Made by a program: the position numbers and the translations under genes
The notes under the pieces: model-generated
Told to the model about the DNA's origin: nothing
The model's input: the letters and a program-made list of their open reading frames with translations, nothing else
Database searches by the model: none
Source of the DNA: Opisthocomus hoazin
Taxonomy: Eukaryota; Chordata; Aves; Opisthocomiformes; Opisthocomidae
Length of the DNA stretch: 64,000 bases
Direction: 5' to 3'
Assembly (NCBI RefSeq): GCF_030867145.1
Contig: NC_134420.1
Coordinates: forward strand, 10,126,823-10,190,822
Part shown: positions 13,045 through 24,723 of the stretch, in pieces
Layout: every line of letters starts with the position of its first letter
Numbering within the stretch: position 1 is the first letter of the stretch

Positions 13045-13326
13045 GTTCCACTACCTGGATACATTGAGGCTTATCCGAGGCCCCGCTACCAACATAATTC
13101 TCCTTCACGACTTCCTCGCCAATACAGCCAGCAAGCAAGCATGCATCCCAGCCTGGAACAAGCTCCTTTGCCGTCCACCGCAGCTTCTCAGCAGAGCCTG
13201 TCAGAAAATGACCCATCTGATGCTCCTCTCACCAATATTTCTACAGCTGCCCTCGTAAAGGCAATAAGAGAAGAAGTTGCTAAACTGGCCAAGAAGCAAA
13301 CAGATATGTTTGAGTTCCAGGTCTAG
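13045..13326 (+). CDS. KIAA1549L: KIAA1549L last coding exon and stop
   Basis: A 282-nt coding part with 93 residues, ending in TAG at 13324-13326. It starts VPLPGYIEAYPRPRYQH, passes a Ser/Gln/Pro-rich middle and ends with a predicted helix containing ALVKAIREEVAKLAKKQTD and the final residues FEFQV. I recognise this tail as the highly conserved C terminus of KIAA1549L, a UPF0606-family membrane protein. KIAA1549 is a close paralogue, and synteny with C11orf91 favours KIAA1549L. The terminal FQV fits a class II PDZ ligand (hydrophobic-x-hydrophobic). The phase 0 join to the previous exon is exact. The four recognised exons total 678 nt, 225 residues plus the stop. The molecular role of the family is not well known, and I give none. 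Confidence 0.95.
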   Translation, partial: VPLPGYIEAYPRPRYQHNSPSRLPRQYSQQASMHPSLEQAPLPSTAASQQSLSENDPSDAPLTNISTAALVKAIREEVAKLAKKQTDMFEFQV

Positions 13327-16300
13327 TATCTTTTGTGCACGGTACTTGTCTCATGTAACCTGGGGTAGCCAAGAAAGTGACTCCTTTAATTTTCAGTTAC
13401 AAACTTGCTATGAATTGTGCCAAAGTGATGGCATTTCTCTCTGTCTGAAAAGTCAACACTATGAAATTACTTAAAGTAGAGCAACAGGACTCTGAAGTAT
13501 GTAACTCTGTTTGCCAGCTAAGGAAATGCTGCCAGGGAACTGTTTAATATGGATAAGATTGATCATATGCAATTGTTTGTCACTTAGCTCTTGCATCATG
13601 ACCCATCATCACTAGAGATGCTGCTGAATGTGTCTGTGCCACACGATGTTTCATTTGCAAGCCCAAAGGTAGAGCTGCTGAAAATAACTTCTGCATGTCA
13701 AAACTTTGATTAGAGAAGAAAATATAGTAGAAAACGGTTAAATAAAGGACACAATAGGTGTGGTGGTGGCCATGTTGTTCGCTGAAGGATGCTGTAGAAG
13801 GGACGCTGATTTCAGCAATGCAGAGTCATTCAGCCTTTTCATTTTACAGACCGTATTCAAACCAAAAGAATTCAAGATGAGTAAGTAATAGAAATAAATG
13901 TCCTGTAAATAGTCCCAATTCTCCTCATCCTATTAACAGTACAAAAAAGTGAAAGAGAGAAGACTGTGAAGAAGGTTAATGGTATTTTGATAATCGGTGG
14001 CTGCCTTGTCCCTGAATGCCACTGATGAGTTATGGAGGAGATTTTTTTCAGTGTGAGAGAATACAATGCGTGAAGAGCCAACAAAAGATGCTGGTGCTAG
14101 AAGCTTCCAGGAGAAATGAAAAAAGGTTATTCACATTTGCTCTACATTCAGGCTTTTCACTCTGAATGCATGTGAAGCTGGTAAACCTGAGACCTTTGAG
14201 CAAGTCTTTCCAACCTGGAATAATGAATACACCTGCTTGGACAAGAAAACCTCTGTTTAACACAGCGCTTTCTTCTCTTTCTTAAACAATGATATCTACT
14301 AGAGTGATGCCAGAAAGTGCTACCTGAAGCTGCAGTTGATTTTGATTACGCTGGAATAGTGAATGCGCACCTAGGAAGTTCTGAATGTAGAGGACCTGAT
14401 TATTATATTAACTTGTAAATAAGTAAATGGTTATATGGATTAACGAAAATACTAATGTTCTGTGAAAAAGAGAGCATTTCCAGAAATTATGCTGACTTTA
14501 TATTGTGCAAGATAAAGGTGACTAATTATTAAACTGCTTGTATGAATCCAATCCCAGAAGAAACTCAAACCAGTTGAATGGGACAATAGTTAATCTTTTG
14601 CAGTTGTACAAAATAGTCAGAGATCATGAACAATTGTTTTCAGTTCCTTTGGCAGTTAGCTTTGGGAACTGACGTTGTTGCAAAATACATTGTGTTGGGC
14701 ATGTTTGATGTCAACTGGAGTTAAAGGTAATGTCCTTCATTTCAGTAAGTTATTTAGTTATCCTCAATTGCTTATGCTATTTTGTCTGATCATTTAATTT
14801 CCTTGAGTTTCTTTGGTCTTTACTGAGGTGAGAAAGGGAACTTGGTTTAGCTTTTTGGGCATCAGTAAAATGAAAGGAGAGAAGAGACAAGAATAGAGGA
14901 TAGAAGAAGAAATTGATGAAGCACAAACTTTTAAAGCAGAGCTATTTTTTCCGCAAGTAATTATATTATAAACCCTGACTGAGATTGTGGTACACAGTTA
15001 TCCTAGAACATATAGATATCTTCTGCTCTGATACCTTAAATATTGCAAAAGCTTTTGGAATGCTAGCTAATCTTTCAACAAATGTGAAACTTCATTTTTA
15101 TTATTTAAAAATCAGATATAAATAAAATGTATTTTTGTAATTTCTATGTATATATGTGCTGTATATTTATATGCGACTAGTCTGTTATAGTCAGAAAATT
15201 TCCATAAACAAAGTGCAAAAAAAAGAAAAAAAAATCCTAGTAATTTTAATCATCAATATAAACATGTTATGTCTGGAGTACACAAATATACCGTTGGGTG
15301 GCTTGGATACAAAACAACCAAAGAAACTCAATCTTTCATATAAATATAAGTCTAGCAAAGACAGACTGCTGTCTCAGTTACCTGTCAGCTAACTAATACT
15401 GATCTTATCAGTGTAATACAGTACATTTTGTGTTGAATTAATAGCTGCCTAAGAGTATCACACTGTAAAATAACAACTTAAAAAATACTGTGCTAAACTC
15501 AGCGTGCCATAAAAAGACTAGTTCTGATTGGCTTCAGTGGGAACTTCGCTCGCTGGGAGCAAGGCTGAGTTTCTCTATTAGTATTCGTTTATATGTGCAA
15601 GTTTAACTGGAATCCCTTGAACAATATTGTGCTTATTTTTCAGTCATTTAAATCACTGTAACATAAATGCAGACATAATTGAAGAGCGGCTTACTTTTGT
15701 TTGGCCTAAGCGGGTTCATAATGGGCAAAAGCTTACTTGGTAAGTGAAATCTACACTAAATTGTGCCAGCCACATTTTGCATCAGCTTTAGTACCTCAGT
15801 TTTTGAATGATTCCTCTATTTAGCCCAGTGACATTTTGCAAGTAGATAGGCCCTTCTATGCAACGGGAGTGAAATGTGCTGTGAAATAAATTTCTGTGTC
15901 TTAGACTCCAGTTTTGCAGAGTTATCCTAAAGCTGCAAGTATGGAAGCAGGAGCAATCATGTGGATGGGAGTGCTGAAGCAATATAGCTGGGAAGAGTAA
16001 TGTTACGACGTATTCCCAGAAGAGTCACACGAGGTAGGACGTACCAGATTTAAACAGCATCTTTGGGACACTTAGTTCTGCTCGTAAACCTGTACCAGTT
16101 CTTAAATTTAAGTGATTTAGTAGTTCCATCAAAAAATATGTGAGGATAAAACCAAGCATATAACTAAAAAGTTTGGAAATTTTGTGGATGTACAGGGTTC
16201 AAATGCCTACATGCAAAAAAATGAACAAATAGAAAAAAACCAAATAAAATTGTTTAAGTAGCCTTCTAGAAAGACAAACCATTTCAGTAAAGTTAAACAA

Positions 16301-16599
16301 AGTACTCTCCATACTACTGATGAAGACCTGTTAGACTTTCAAAACTAATTTTGTTTGGTATTGTATTGATGGTGTGCAGTCTATTGAATATTCCCTCAAC
16401 CATCACTCTAAAACCATTGCGGTGCACTTTCTTCACAAAGATATTTTAGATTCTTCATTCATAATGGCTTTTTGTCTTGTTTGTAATATGTTTCTGTATT
16501 TTTTTTTTGTGTACAAAGTAAGACTATACCAAGACAATAAGGACATTCCTGGGAAAAAAAAAAAAAATCATGCTGTAGTATTTATACTGTCTGAGCACA

Positions 16600-16651
16600 A
16601 ATAAATGATAAAGTGAAAATACAGTGTACAAATAATTTGTAATATAATAAA
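16600..16651 (+). terminator. KIAA1549L: Candidate poly(A) signals, proximal cluster
   Basis: AATAAA at 16600-16605 and again at 16646-16651, within a very AT-rich tract about 3.3 kb after the KIAA1549L stop. No strong GT-rich element follows, so it is weaker than the distal candidate. Confidence 0.35.
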
Positions 16652-17225
16652 CATTTTGTATGGCTACAATTACAATATAGTTTTTCAATATTGATTTCAA
16701 AGAAGAAAGTATTCCTGTTTAAAGTTGTAACCTTATCAAAATATATTCATGCCATGTTTACTGATAAAAATTGAGTCATTAAGGTTTTTCTATTAGATGT
16801 CCCAGTTTTCTTTAAAATAATGTTAAATGCTTAAGTGAAAATACTGTTTTCTGTGTACAAAAATGTTGATGTTCTGACCACTATTTGTCTTCAGATTTGT
16901 AAATCATCAGTAGAAACATCTGCAAATGAAATGCACGTAAAATTACTTCTCAGTATGTATGTAATGACCACTTTCGGTAGACTATGTGTGCCATTTATTA
17001 ATGTCACTAGAATAGTAACTTTAAGACGATACGAGGGTACTTTTTGACAGTCATTTTTTGAGAAAAACATACTATCTGGATTTGAGAGAAGCTCTAGCAC
17101 TCAGTGTAGAAATAAGAATAATATTTATATCTAATGATATCATGGATAGAACTTGATAGAAATGCACGTAAATCCTCGATATAGAAATGGGGAGGTTGCC
17201 ACAAGTAAAGATCATTTCATTTTCA

Positions 17226-17648
17226 CAGAATCACAGAATGTTAGGGGTTGGAAGGGACCTCTGTGGGTCATCTAGTCCAACCCTCCCGCCGAAGCAGGGT
17301 CACCTACAGCAGGCTGCAGAGGACCTTGTCCAGGCGGGTCTTGAATATCTCCAGAGAAGGAGACTCCACAACCTCCCTGGGCAGCCTGTTCCAGTGCTCT
17401 GTCACCCTCAGAGGGAAGAAGTTCTTCCTCATGTTCAGACGGAACTTCCTGTGCTTCAGTTTGTGCCCGTTGCCCCTTGTCCTGTCGCTGGGCACTACTG
17501 AAAAGAGTTTGGCCCCATCCTCCTGACACCCACCCTTCAGATATTTGTAAGCATTTATAAGGTCCCCTCTCAGCCTTCTCTTCTTCAGGCTGAACATCTC
17601 CTTGTAGGAGAGATGTTCCAGTCCCCTCACAATCCTCGTAGCCCTAAA
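17226..17648 (-). mobile_element. CR1 LINE, antisense 3' fragment
   Basis: About 420 bp. Read on the minus strand it carries the end of the CR1 ORF2: [20 protein letters not shown], then YLKGG, a block meaning [10 protein letters not shown], then [11 protein letters not shown]. The 3' UTR tail follows, with the complement of tctagtccaacc at 17270-17282, and it ends in cacagaat octamers at its 3' end (left side). The 5' end is truncated at about 17645. Direct repeats attttca flank it at 17219-17225 and 17649-17655, although the left copy partly overlaps the octamer tail. The ORF part is nearly intact, so it is fairly young. Confidence 0.95.
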
Positions 17649-19627
17649 ATTTTCAGACTAACCTTGAAAAGGTGAGGCGTGGAGGAAAGAAAATGTCAGA
17701 TAAAAATGTGATGCTGTAGAAAAAAGCAGCCTTGGATTGAGTGGCATAACTGAAGTGAGGCCTCTGTTTCATTTAAGGGAACTTAACACATACAAACTAA
17801 CTACAGTTTTTGTTATATTTCAGGATGTCTGACAGTAAAGAATTAATTAGATATTAATGGACAGTTTTAGTCCTGCATTGCAAATAGAAGCTGGCAGTTG
17901 GCTCTTGTAAAAGACTGAGGGAGCTTGAAAGCAGCAAGTTTTCTGAGCTAGCAGGAGAAGTCACTTCATTTTGCTGACCTTGTTCATCCTGTACCCATCT
18001 GAGCAGCTCTGAGTACTGTGTCCAAGGATGCTGTATATCAGTTACGGTCCTGACCTTGCCTTTCTTGTACATAAACAAATCTCAGTGGCTTCCCACAGCT
18101 CACTGACATGAAACGGGATAGGAAGAGAACAAGTGTGAGACAATATGAAGGATATTAACAGGTCAGGAGTACCTTAATGGCCTGGAAGCCATGGATCTTC
18201 TGTTGTATGCTCATACCTACTAGAAAATGTTTGTGTTTGGCAACTGTCCTTGGTAAGGTGCATTCCTTTCATTGTCAATGACTGACATGTATAAATTAAG
18301 ACTCAGTCCTGTCACAAGAGAATTAATTCTTCCACTCTTTCATCTAACCTGTGTGCATTTTCTGTGTAGCTCCACATGAGAGTGGCATAATTAATACAAG
18401 TGGTTTCCAGTTACTCAGAGTAATCTCTTGTAATAAAACACCAAGTAGGATGGCATCTTATATATATTCTACTTCATCATTAGGAGGGGGAAAACAAGAC
18501 ATGATCATACAATATGTTAGTATATTAATATCATTAGCCTTTTGTTTTTGAAAGCTTTGTGAAAAAGGGAAAGTTTGGTCTGCTAAGATCAGGACTGCTG
18601 ATCAGTCAGTGCGTGCAGGGCAACAGCCCCCTTCTGCTCAGTATGCTGTGGTGGCCGATGGAGCACATCTCTCACCACTTCCTGCCCTGCCAGAAAAGGG
18701 TACAAGCACACAGCTTTTTTGAGTAAGACAGACATAATTTTGAAAATAAATATATAGAGTAAATAACATCTGTCTAGTTCTCTGTGACCACTCCAGATGC
18801 ATTACTGGTCTGCTAAGCAATTTTTACAAAGCAGTGTGTGTTCAAAGAGTAATGAATTAGCTCGAGCTTGTTTACTACAATGTTTTTGGACATAGCACTG
18901 TAGACTTTGTAACAGTGCTATATGGAGTCAGTATGTCAAATGGTAACTTACACCTTCTGTGCTAGACTTTCCTTTCACGGGTTAATGTTTTGGCCATAAC
19001 TCCAGGACTAAGATTTTTTTTTCTTATCAAACTATTTCAAAGTTCTATTTTTCCATTTTAAAATGTAGGCATGCAAAATGAGGATAAGAGTACTCATTTA
19101 GAATGCTTTTTTTTGAACTCTTGCCTTTCTCTCACAAATAAATAATGCAAAACTTGAGTTGGGGAAATGAGATTTATGTAAGTCACTAAATGAATTGGGT
19201 ACTGACTTGCTCTTTAAAAGAAAGTTTCTAGACAGCCAAGTCATAAAAGTGTACCTGGTTAATACCGCAGAATCTCTACTGAGAATAACTGCATTGCACA
19301 TTCTTGATCAAAAATGTTTTGCCATGCCAAATGAGTGAAAATCAATCGGAAAATTGTGAATATGGGGATTCCTGTATCCAAGAATATTTTTGCTTGGGCA
19401 GTATACAAGACATAGGAGATGGGACAGGGTTTTCAATGGGACTCTTAGGGGGGTAGACTACCCCGTGTAACACATTTACCCTTTGAGTGGCCCTTAGTAC
19501 CAACAGGTGTAAAAACTACAGCCACCAAAGTGGTATGGCGGAAAGGTGATTTAGGTCCTGATATTTAAAACTGTTGAGATGCCCCAAAATCATATAGGAT
19601 TTTCAGTAGGAATATAGTATCATACTC

Positions 19628-19645
19628 ATATATATATATATATAT
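19628..19645. repeat. (TA)n microsatellite
   Basis: Short uninterrupted TA tract in AT-rich sequence downstream of KIAA1549L. Confidence 0.85.
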
Positions 19646-21460
19646 TCAAAAATATTTTTTGAAAACTAGTTCTTCAATCCATCTCTCTGTCCCCATACAC
19701 TTCAGGTTCCTTAAGGTGTACAGAGGCAGTAAGGAAGAGTTAGTTCCCAGTTTTTCTGTTATGAAGCTCATGAAAATGGTCAAATGTATAGCAGATGTCT
19801 TGAAAATAATTGCAAATACCATGAAGAGATGTTTCAGGAATTTGATTTTTTTGGCATTTGTTAAAAATAACTCTTGTTTTAAGAAGTGCCTGACTTTTCA
19901 TGAATTTCCATGCTTGATACATTCCCAAGGAATAGCTTGAAACTATATTACATCTTGTAAATAATTTTGTAAATTTATAAATACACATTTACATACTAGG
20001 CAATAATGGGTCCAAAGGATTGTATATTATACAGAAAGTTGATTCCGCTGAGTACAATACTTAGAGGAGGTGATTTTCTTCTAAAGTATGTCCCTCTTCT
20101 CTGCAGCTCATTGCATTTCTGTGCTTTGCAAACCAGTGTCTAAACACCATAGCGCATAGTGGCATCAGCTAAAATCTCATGTATCTGGCAAGCAGCACTG
20201 ACTTTTGCAGCCTCCAGTGGGACCTTGTAAAGAGTGCCTGTGTATAAGATTATTTTTTTAAGCTATTAAAACAGAAATGTGTGGGTCCTTAACTCTGGCT
20301 TTTTGCAACCAATCAGTGGCTTTTAGGTCCTGCATCACCAGCAAACTTCACCAATAGATACCTTGATGTGATGCAGCAGAATACAGCAGCCTATGCCAGG
20401 GATTCATCGGGACGTAATAGAAGAATAGGTGGTAAACCCTTCTATTTCTGCAGTGGATGGGCACTAAGTAATTATGAATTGATTACTATGGCAGGTCAAA
20501 GAGTCTTGAAGTTTACTGCTTGGAATCAGTTTTACATATTTGGTTAGCTTTTAATTTCTTCATTTGTTTAAACAGTGCAAAAATAGCAACATTAACAGCA
20601 TATTCTGTTTCAGAGTTGTAAACATGGGAGATCTGAAAGCAAGTAAATTTGAGGTTTATTCTTTGTCCTTGCCTTTATCTACTACTTTCAACACTGTAAG
20701 TAAGAAAAAAACCCACTTTACTCTCCACCAAATTAATTTTAGTATTTATTTCTACGACAGAGAGACTGGGAAGGCGTTTTTCATTTCACGTTGGTGTTGG
20801 GTTCTTCAAACTATATTCAAGGTCATAGTTGATAGGAAAAAAAAAGACAACAAGCCAAAAATTACTGAAAATAAGACAGAACTAGTATTACTGAGGCTTC
20901 AATTATGATTTAGGATTTAGCAACTGAGCAGAAACAGCTCGGACCCAACAAGGGTCTGTTCTGGGCAGTTTTTTGGGTCTCGTTAGAAAGGACACATGTA
21001 CAGCACAGATATTCCTATGTTCCTTGACCTTTTTTTTCTCATTTAATGTCTTTCTTGCCGTAGCTGTACATTTTGAATTTGACTTCTACACTGGTGTACA
21101 CAAACAAGCGCAACCTTTAGCTTGCTGATATACTGCTGGTGTGACAGAATTAGTAACCAACATATGTGATATAATTTTTAATTAGCTATGGCACTGTGTA
21201 GCTTTGGCCCATGTTCCGCTTTGTGATACTTACAGGTGCCATATTAGTGTTAAGGTGATGTGAATAGCGTCTTCCATTGAAGTTATTGGCGTAACACCTG
21301 CTCACTTCAAGGAAAGCAGTACTGATCCAGTATTCTCTCAGTGAATTAACTATTACAAGCATCTTTAAATTGTGCAGAGATAGGAAGGATTCTATCTAGC
21401 TAGAGGTAGCTGGAAATTAGGACATAGGAGGTTGGTTGTCCCTTCTTCATAATTTCAGAT

Positions 21461-21580
21461 TGGTCCTGGGCAAAGTGTTTAATCTGACTATGCCTCAGCA
21501 TCCCCATCTGTAAAGCAGAGTGAAGAGACTGTCTCTCCTCACACTCCTGATGAGAGGCTGAACTAACTGATAATGTTAGA
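21461..21580 (+). repeat. MIR/CORE-SINE-like remnant
   Basis: The stretch reads like the conserved half of a MIR element: a block like tcctgggcaaagtg, then atgcctcagca, ccccatctgtaaa and a region ending like gaggctgaactaactgataatg. This is the order found in MIR (…cctgggcaag…cctcagtttcc…catctgtaaaatgg…). It is strongly diverged, as expected of an ancient amniote SINE in a bird. Confidence 0.6.
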
Positions 21581-22378
21581 AAAACTGAAATCCTGGAGTG
21601 GGAAGTGGATACTTCAGTATGAAGCACTATTTATTATTTCATGGAGCTTGGTAATTGTTCAAGACTATAAATTACCTGTTTCTCTGGTAGCATTTAAATA
21701 TATGTGAATTTACATTAAAAAAACCCACCAACACTTCCTGATACTATTTCAGTATGTTCTAGGAAGCCCTTCCAATAACAGCTTCTACACTTTTTTAAAG
21801 AGATGTTATATCAATAAATTGTCTCACTTCCCATGCAACAGATTTCACTTTCTGATGAAATTAACTTTTCCTACGTCTTTGAATTATGGAAAGGACTAGC
21901 TCTGCATGATTGCAAATATCCATGTTATCTTTGTTGTTCACAGCTTGATTCAACTAAACTGTAATGGCTGTGTCTGTGAAAATTGCTTAAAATCTGTGTT
22001 TCAGCTGTAAATGGGAAAATTAGTTTTCTGAAGCCAGTTAAAGCTGCAAAATTGAGAGTGATTTATAAAGCCAAGTGTAGGAATTAAACTGAAAGAGGAA
22101 GAAAATAATTCATTAAAATTCTATACTATGCAATCAGAAGGGAAATCTCCAAGAACTGGTTCCTTTTGCAATTACAAACGTAAAACCATAGCAATGGTAG
22201 AATTTTACGTATCACTGAAAAGGAGGCATTTAAAATGTTCTGGGTCATTACCAAATGGCTGTGTTTTTACTCTGAACTGGTGATTCTAGAAATGAGTATA
22301 TAGAATAGTTTCTTTCATGTTAGCGGCTATATATTAGTTGAAGTTGTACATGTTTTTTCTTGGCATTTTTGCACATTA

Positions 22379-22384
22379 AATAAA
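22379..22384 (+). terminator. KIAA1549L: Candidate distal poly(A) signal of KIAA1549L
   Basis: AATAAA followed 25-50 bases later by a GT/T-rich stretch typical of a downstream element. Sequence composition changes immediately to the right. It lies 9 kb after the stop codon, so use by KIAA1549L is inference. Confidence 0.4.
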
Positions 22385-23117
22385 ATATGTCTTAAAATCA
22401 ATGTTGCTACTTATTGGTTGTTCCTGCTGTGTCCTTTTCTGTAGATCAGCTGCTTTAAAGCATGAGCATGCCTCTCCCTTGGAGCTGCCAGGCTTCTGGG
22501 GTGTGTAGGGGCCCCGCTGCTCATGCTCTCAAGGCAGAACCTGGCAAAGAACAGCATAGGAGTTTTCAGAACTCCACAAGTTCAAACCACATATTTCAGT
22601 GGTGGCGATCCCTCTGAAGAAAGGCATTTGCCTACCTGACAGAGGTGAGCAGGAGAGTAACCAGCAAGCCCATGGGTTTTGATGACATCTTGTGATCTTG
22701 TGTTTCCTTCGTGAATTTTTGTTCTTACCTTAATGTCCTCTATGCCTTCCTCTACTACTCAGTCATTTACTGTGGTTTTCATTGGTATTTACTCAGGCCT
22801 AAGTTTCCTGCTGTTGGTCCGAAGTGAAATTAAAAGAAAAAGGAACATGCAGGTACGTGATTTTGACAGTACTGCTTTTGTGTAATTTGTGATACAAGAA
22901 ATTTGGAATAAAAAGTTGATTTTGCTATAAGGAACACAGCTAACCCTTCTTCCCTCTCTTTGTAGTTTCAGAGAAAAAAAAGAGGCAGGAAAGGATCTTC
23001 TCAAAATAGAGCATAAATGAAGTTCCCAGTGATACCTGTAAATCATGGCATCACTAGTGTACCTATCACTACTAGGGTTCTGGACAGATGGTATACTCAA
23101 GATACAGTTTTATTTTT

Positions 23118-23155
23118 TATATATATATATAAAATATATATATAAATATATATAA
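23118..23155. repeat. TA-rich microsatellite, self-complementary
   Basis: Alternating TA with interrupting A triplets. The tract can fold on itself and is a likely spot for replication slippage. Confidence 0.85.
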
Positions 23156-24671
23156 AGTTGTGACTGCGAGTGCTTAAATTGCCTCAAGGGGTTGTTCTGG
23201 CTTTTCTCACGATATACCAAAACCTCAGCCTATTTCACAAATGTATGTTTTTAGTGTGTAACATTAAGCAACTGACTAGTGTTAATAATAATTATATATT
23301 TCCTTAGAAAGGCCAAATGCACCACTTATTGACTGTTTTGTGATTAGCAACTCTTATGGCACCTCTTTGATTCAGTATCTATATTTGATTCTTAAGAAAC
23401 ACTACCTCCCAAACCAAGAAATAGGACAAGTTTCCTAGATTTAAGTGCTGCTCTTGATTTCCCTAGTTAATGTTGAGATGTTAGCTCTGAATTTTCAGTA
23501 CAGGTGAATCTGTCATGCAGCATTCACCGATGAAAACAGAAAAATCATTTAATGATAGCTTAGTGCTTTTGGATTTCCGCTGTAATCTGTCTTTGAGCTA
23601 ATTAAGGCAGCTTTACTTGAAGATTAATTTCCATTCTAATGATCCACTGTAATAAGGCTGAGTATCTATTTGGAGAATTTTAACATAGAAAACTCTAAAA
23701 TAAAGCAGTCTTAAATTCGATGGACCCAACTATTTGGTATAAAATACTTTAAAGCTTAAATGCATTCTTATTTTCAAATGGCTTTGTAACTAATTTTTCC
23801 CATCATAAAGCAGTCAAGGCTGCTTCAGGTTTCAGAAGTGAAAGACCTGAGGGCTATCTTGGGGGAGCACTTGAGTATCACTGTAGGTGTAGACATGTCT
23901 CTCAGTGAGACAGCTGTCACTGCTCAGCCCTCAGGCTGGCTGAGAAGACAAGTCGCTGCTTTTTGAGAAGCTTCTTTGTAAAGAATTGGAAATGGGAGCA
24001 ACCTACTGATGTACTGAGATCTCTGCCCATGAATCAAAATCGTAGCCTAGTGTTTCTTTCTTGAATGCAACAGAGTTGTTGAGTCACAAGGTAGAAAGGG
24101 ATCTGAGCTGTGCCACCATCTAAATGTCAGATTTAGCCTTCCCTAAGCAGTCTCAGAGAACAGAAGCAATCAAAAAAATGAATGACATATGAGTGAATTT
24201 TTGTGAATAAAACTGCAGTATAAATGCTCATTCTATTTATTTAATATATGTTTAATTTTTACAAAGGAAACAATAAATAGATCAGTTTTGAGATGAACCC
24301 ATAAGCCTACAGAGACAAGAGCAAATTACTGGATGTAACAAGGTCAGATGGAAACAGAGAATAAAGGTAAATGTTCATGGACAAATGAGAATCAACATAT
24401 GCACCATTATGTTTAACTGGTTGCTCGCCCGGGCTATTAATACAAGTTTATTACTCTCTTGCCACATTCATGCACATGCATGTGTTAGCATTTCCAACTG
24501 AAAGTACAAACAGGGTTTCTTTCCAGGCAGAAATACTTCCTTGTATGTCCCATGTTTCCCCTACAGTCTCTAAGTTACTTTTGTAGGTGTTTCTTCACAC
24601 ACAGAAGGCCGAACTGGCTTTCCAGTGAAGATAGCCACCATACTTTAATGATCGTCTTGGAACACTGAGAT

Positions 24672-24723
24672 GCCTCAGTGAAAGGACTTTGACCAAAGCC
24701 TCAGTGGAAGGACTTTGACCAAA
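24672..24723. repeat. 26-bp tandem duplication (two copies)
   Basis: Units 24672-24697 and 24698-24723 match except for one A/G difference. Each unit contains aaggactttgaccaaa. The small divergence suggests a fairly recent local duplication. Confidence 0.9.

Larger units (their letters stand above)
13327..22400 (+). other. KIAA1549L: Candidate 3' UTR and downstream flank of KIAA1549L
   Basis: AT-rich sequence with no coding exon, with AATAAA hexamers at several points. The clusters at 16600-16605 and 16646-16651 are possible 3' ends. The best-looking site is 22379-22384, which is followed at about 22409-22434 by a GT-rich stretch (ttggttgttcctgctgtgtcc type) as expected downstream of a cleavage site. 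Pumilio-type motifs (TGTANATA) occur at 14414, 15147 and 19956. A CR1 copy lies antisense at 17.2 kb and a MIR-like remnant at 21.46 kb. A long 3' UTR is plausible for this gene, but the true end cannot be fixed from sequence alone. Confidence 0.45.

Noticed and set aside
17187..17529. Open frames on the + strand at 17.2-17.5 kb
   Set aside because: They read the reverse complement of a CR1 element; the real coding sense is the minus strand LINE ORF.
21250..21330. Wording like ccattgaagttattgg...acacctgctcacttcaa, reminiscent of ancient L3/CR1-type repeats
   Set aside because: The resemblance is short and from memory only; I could not place it on a specific element.
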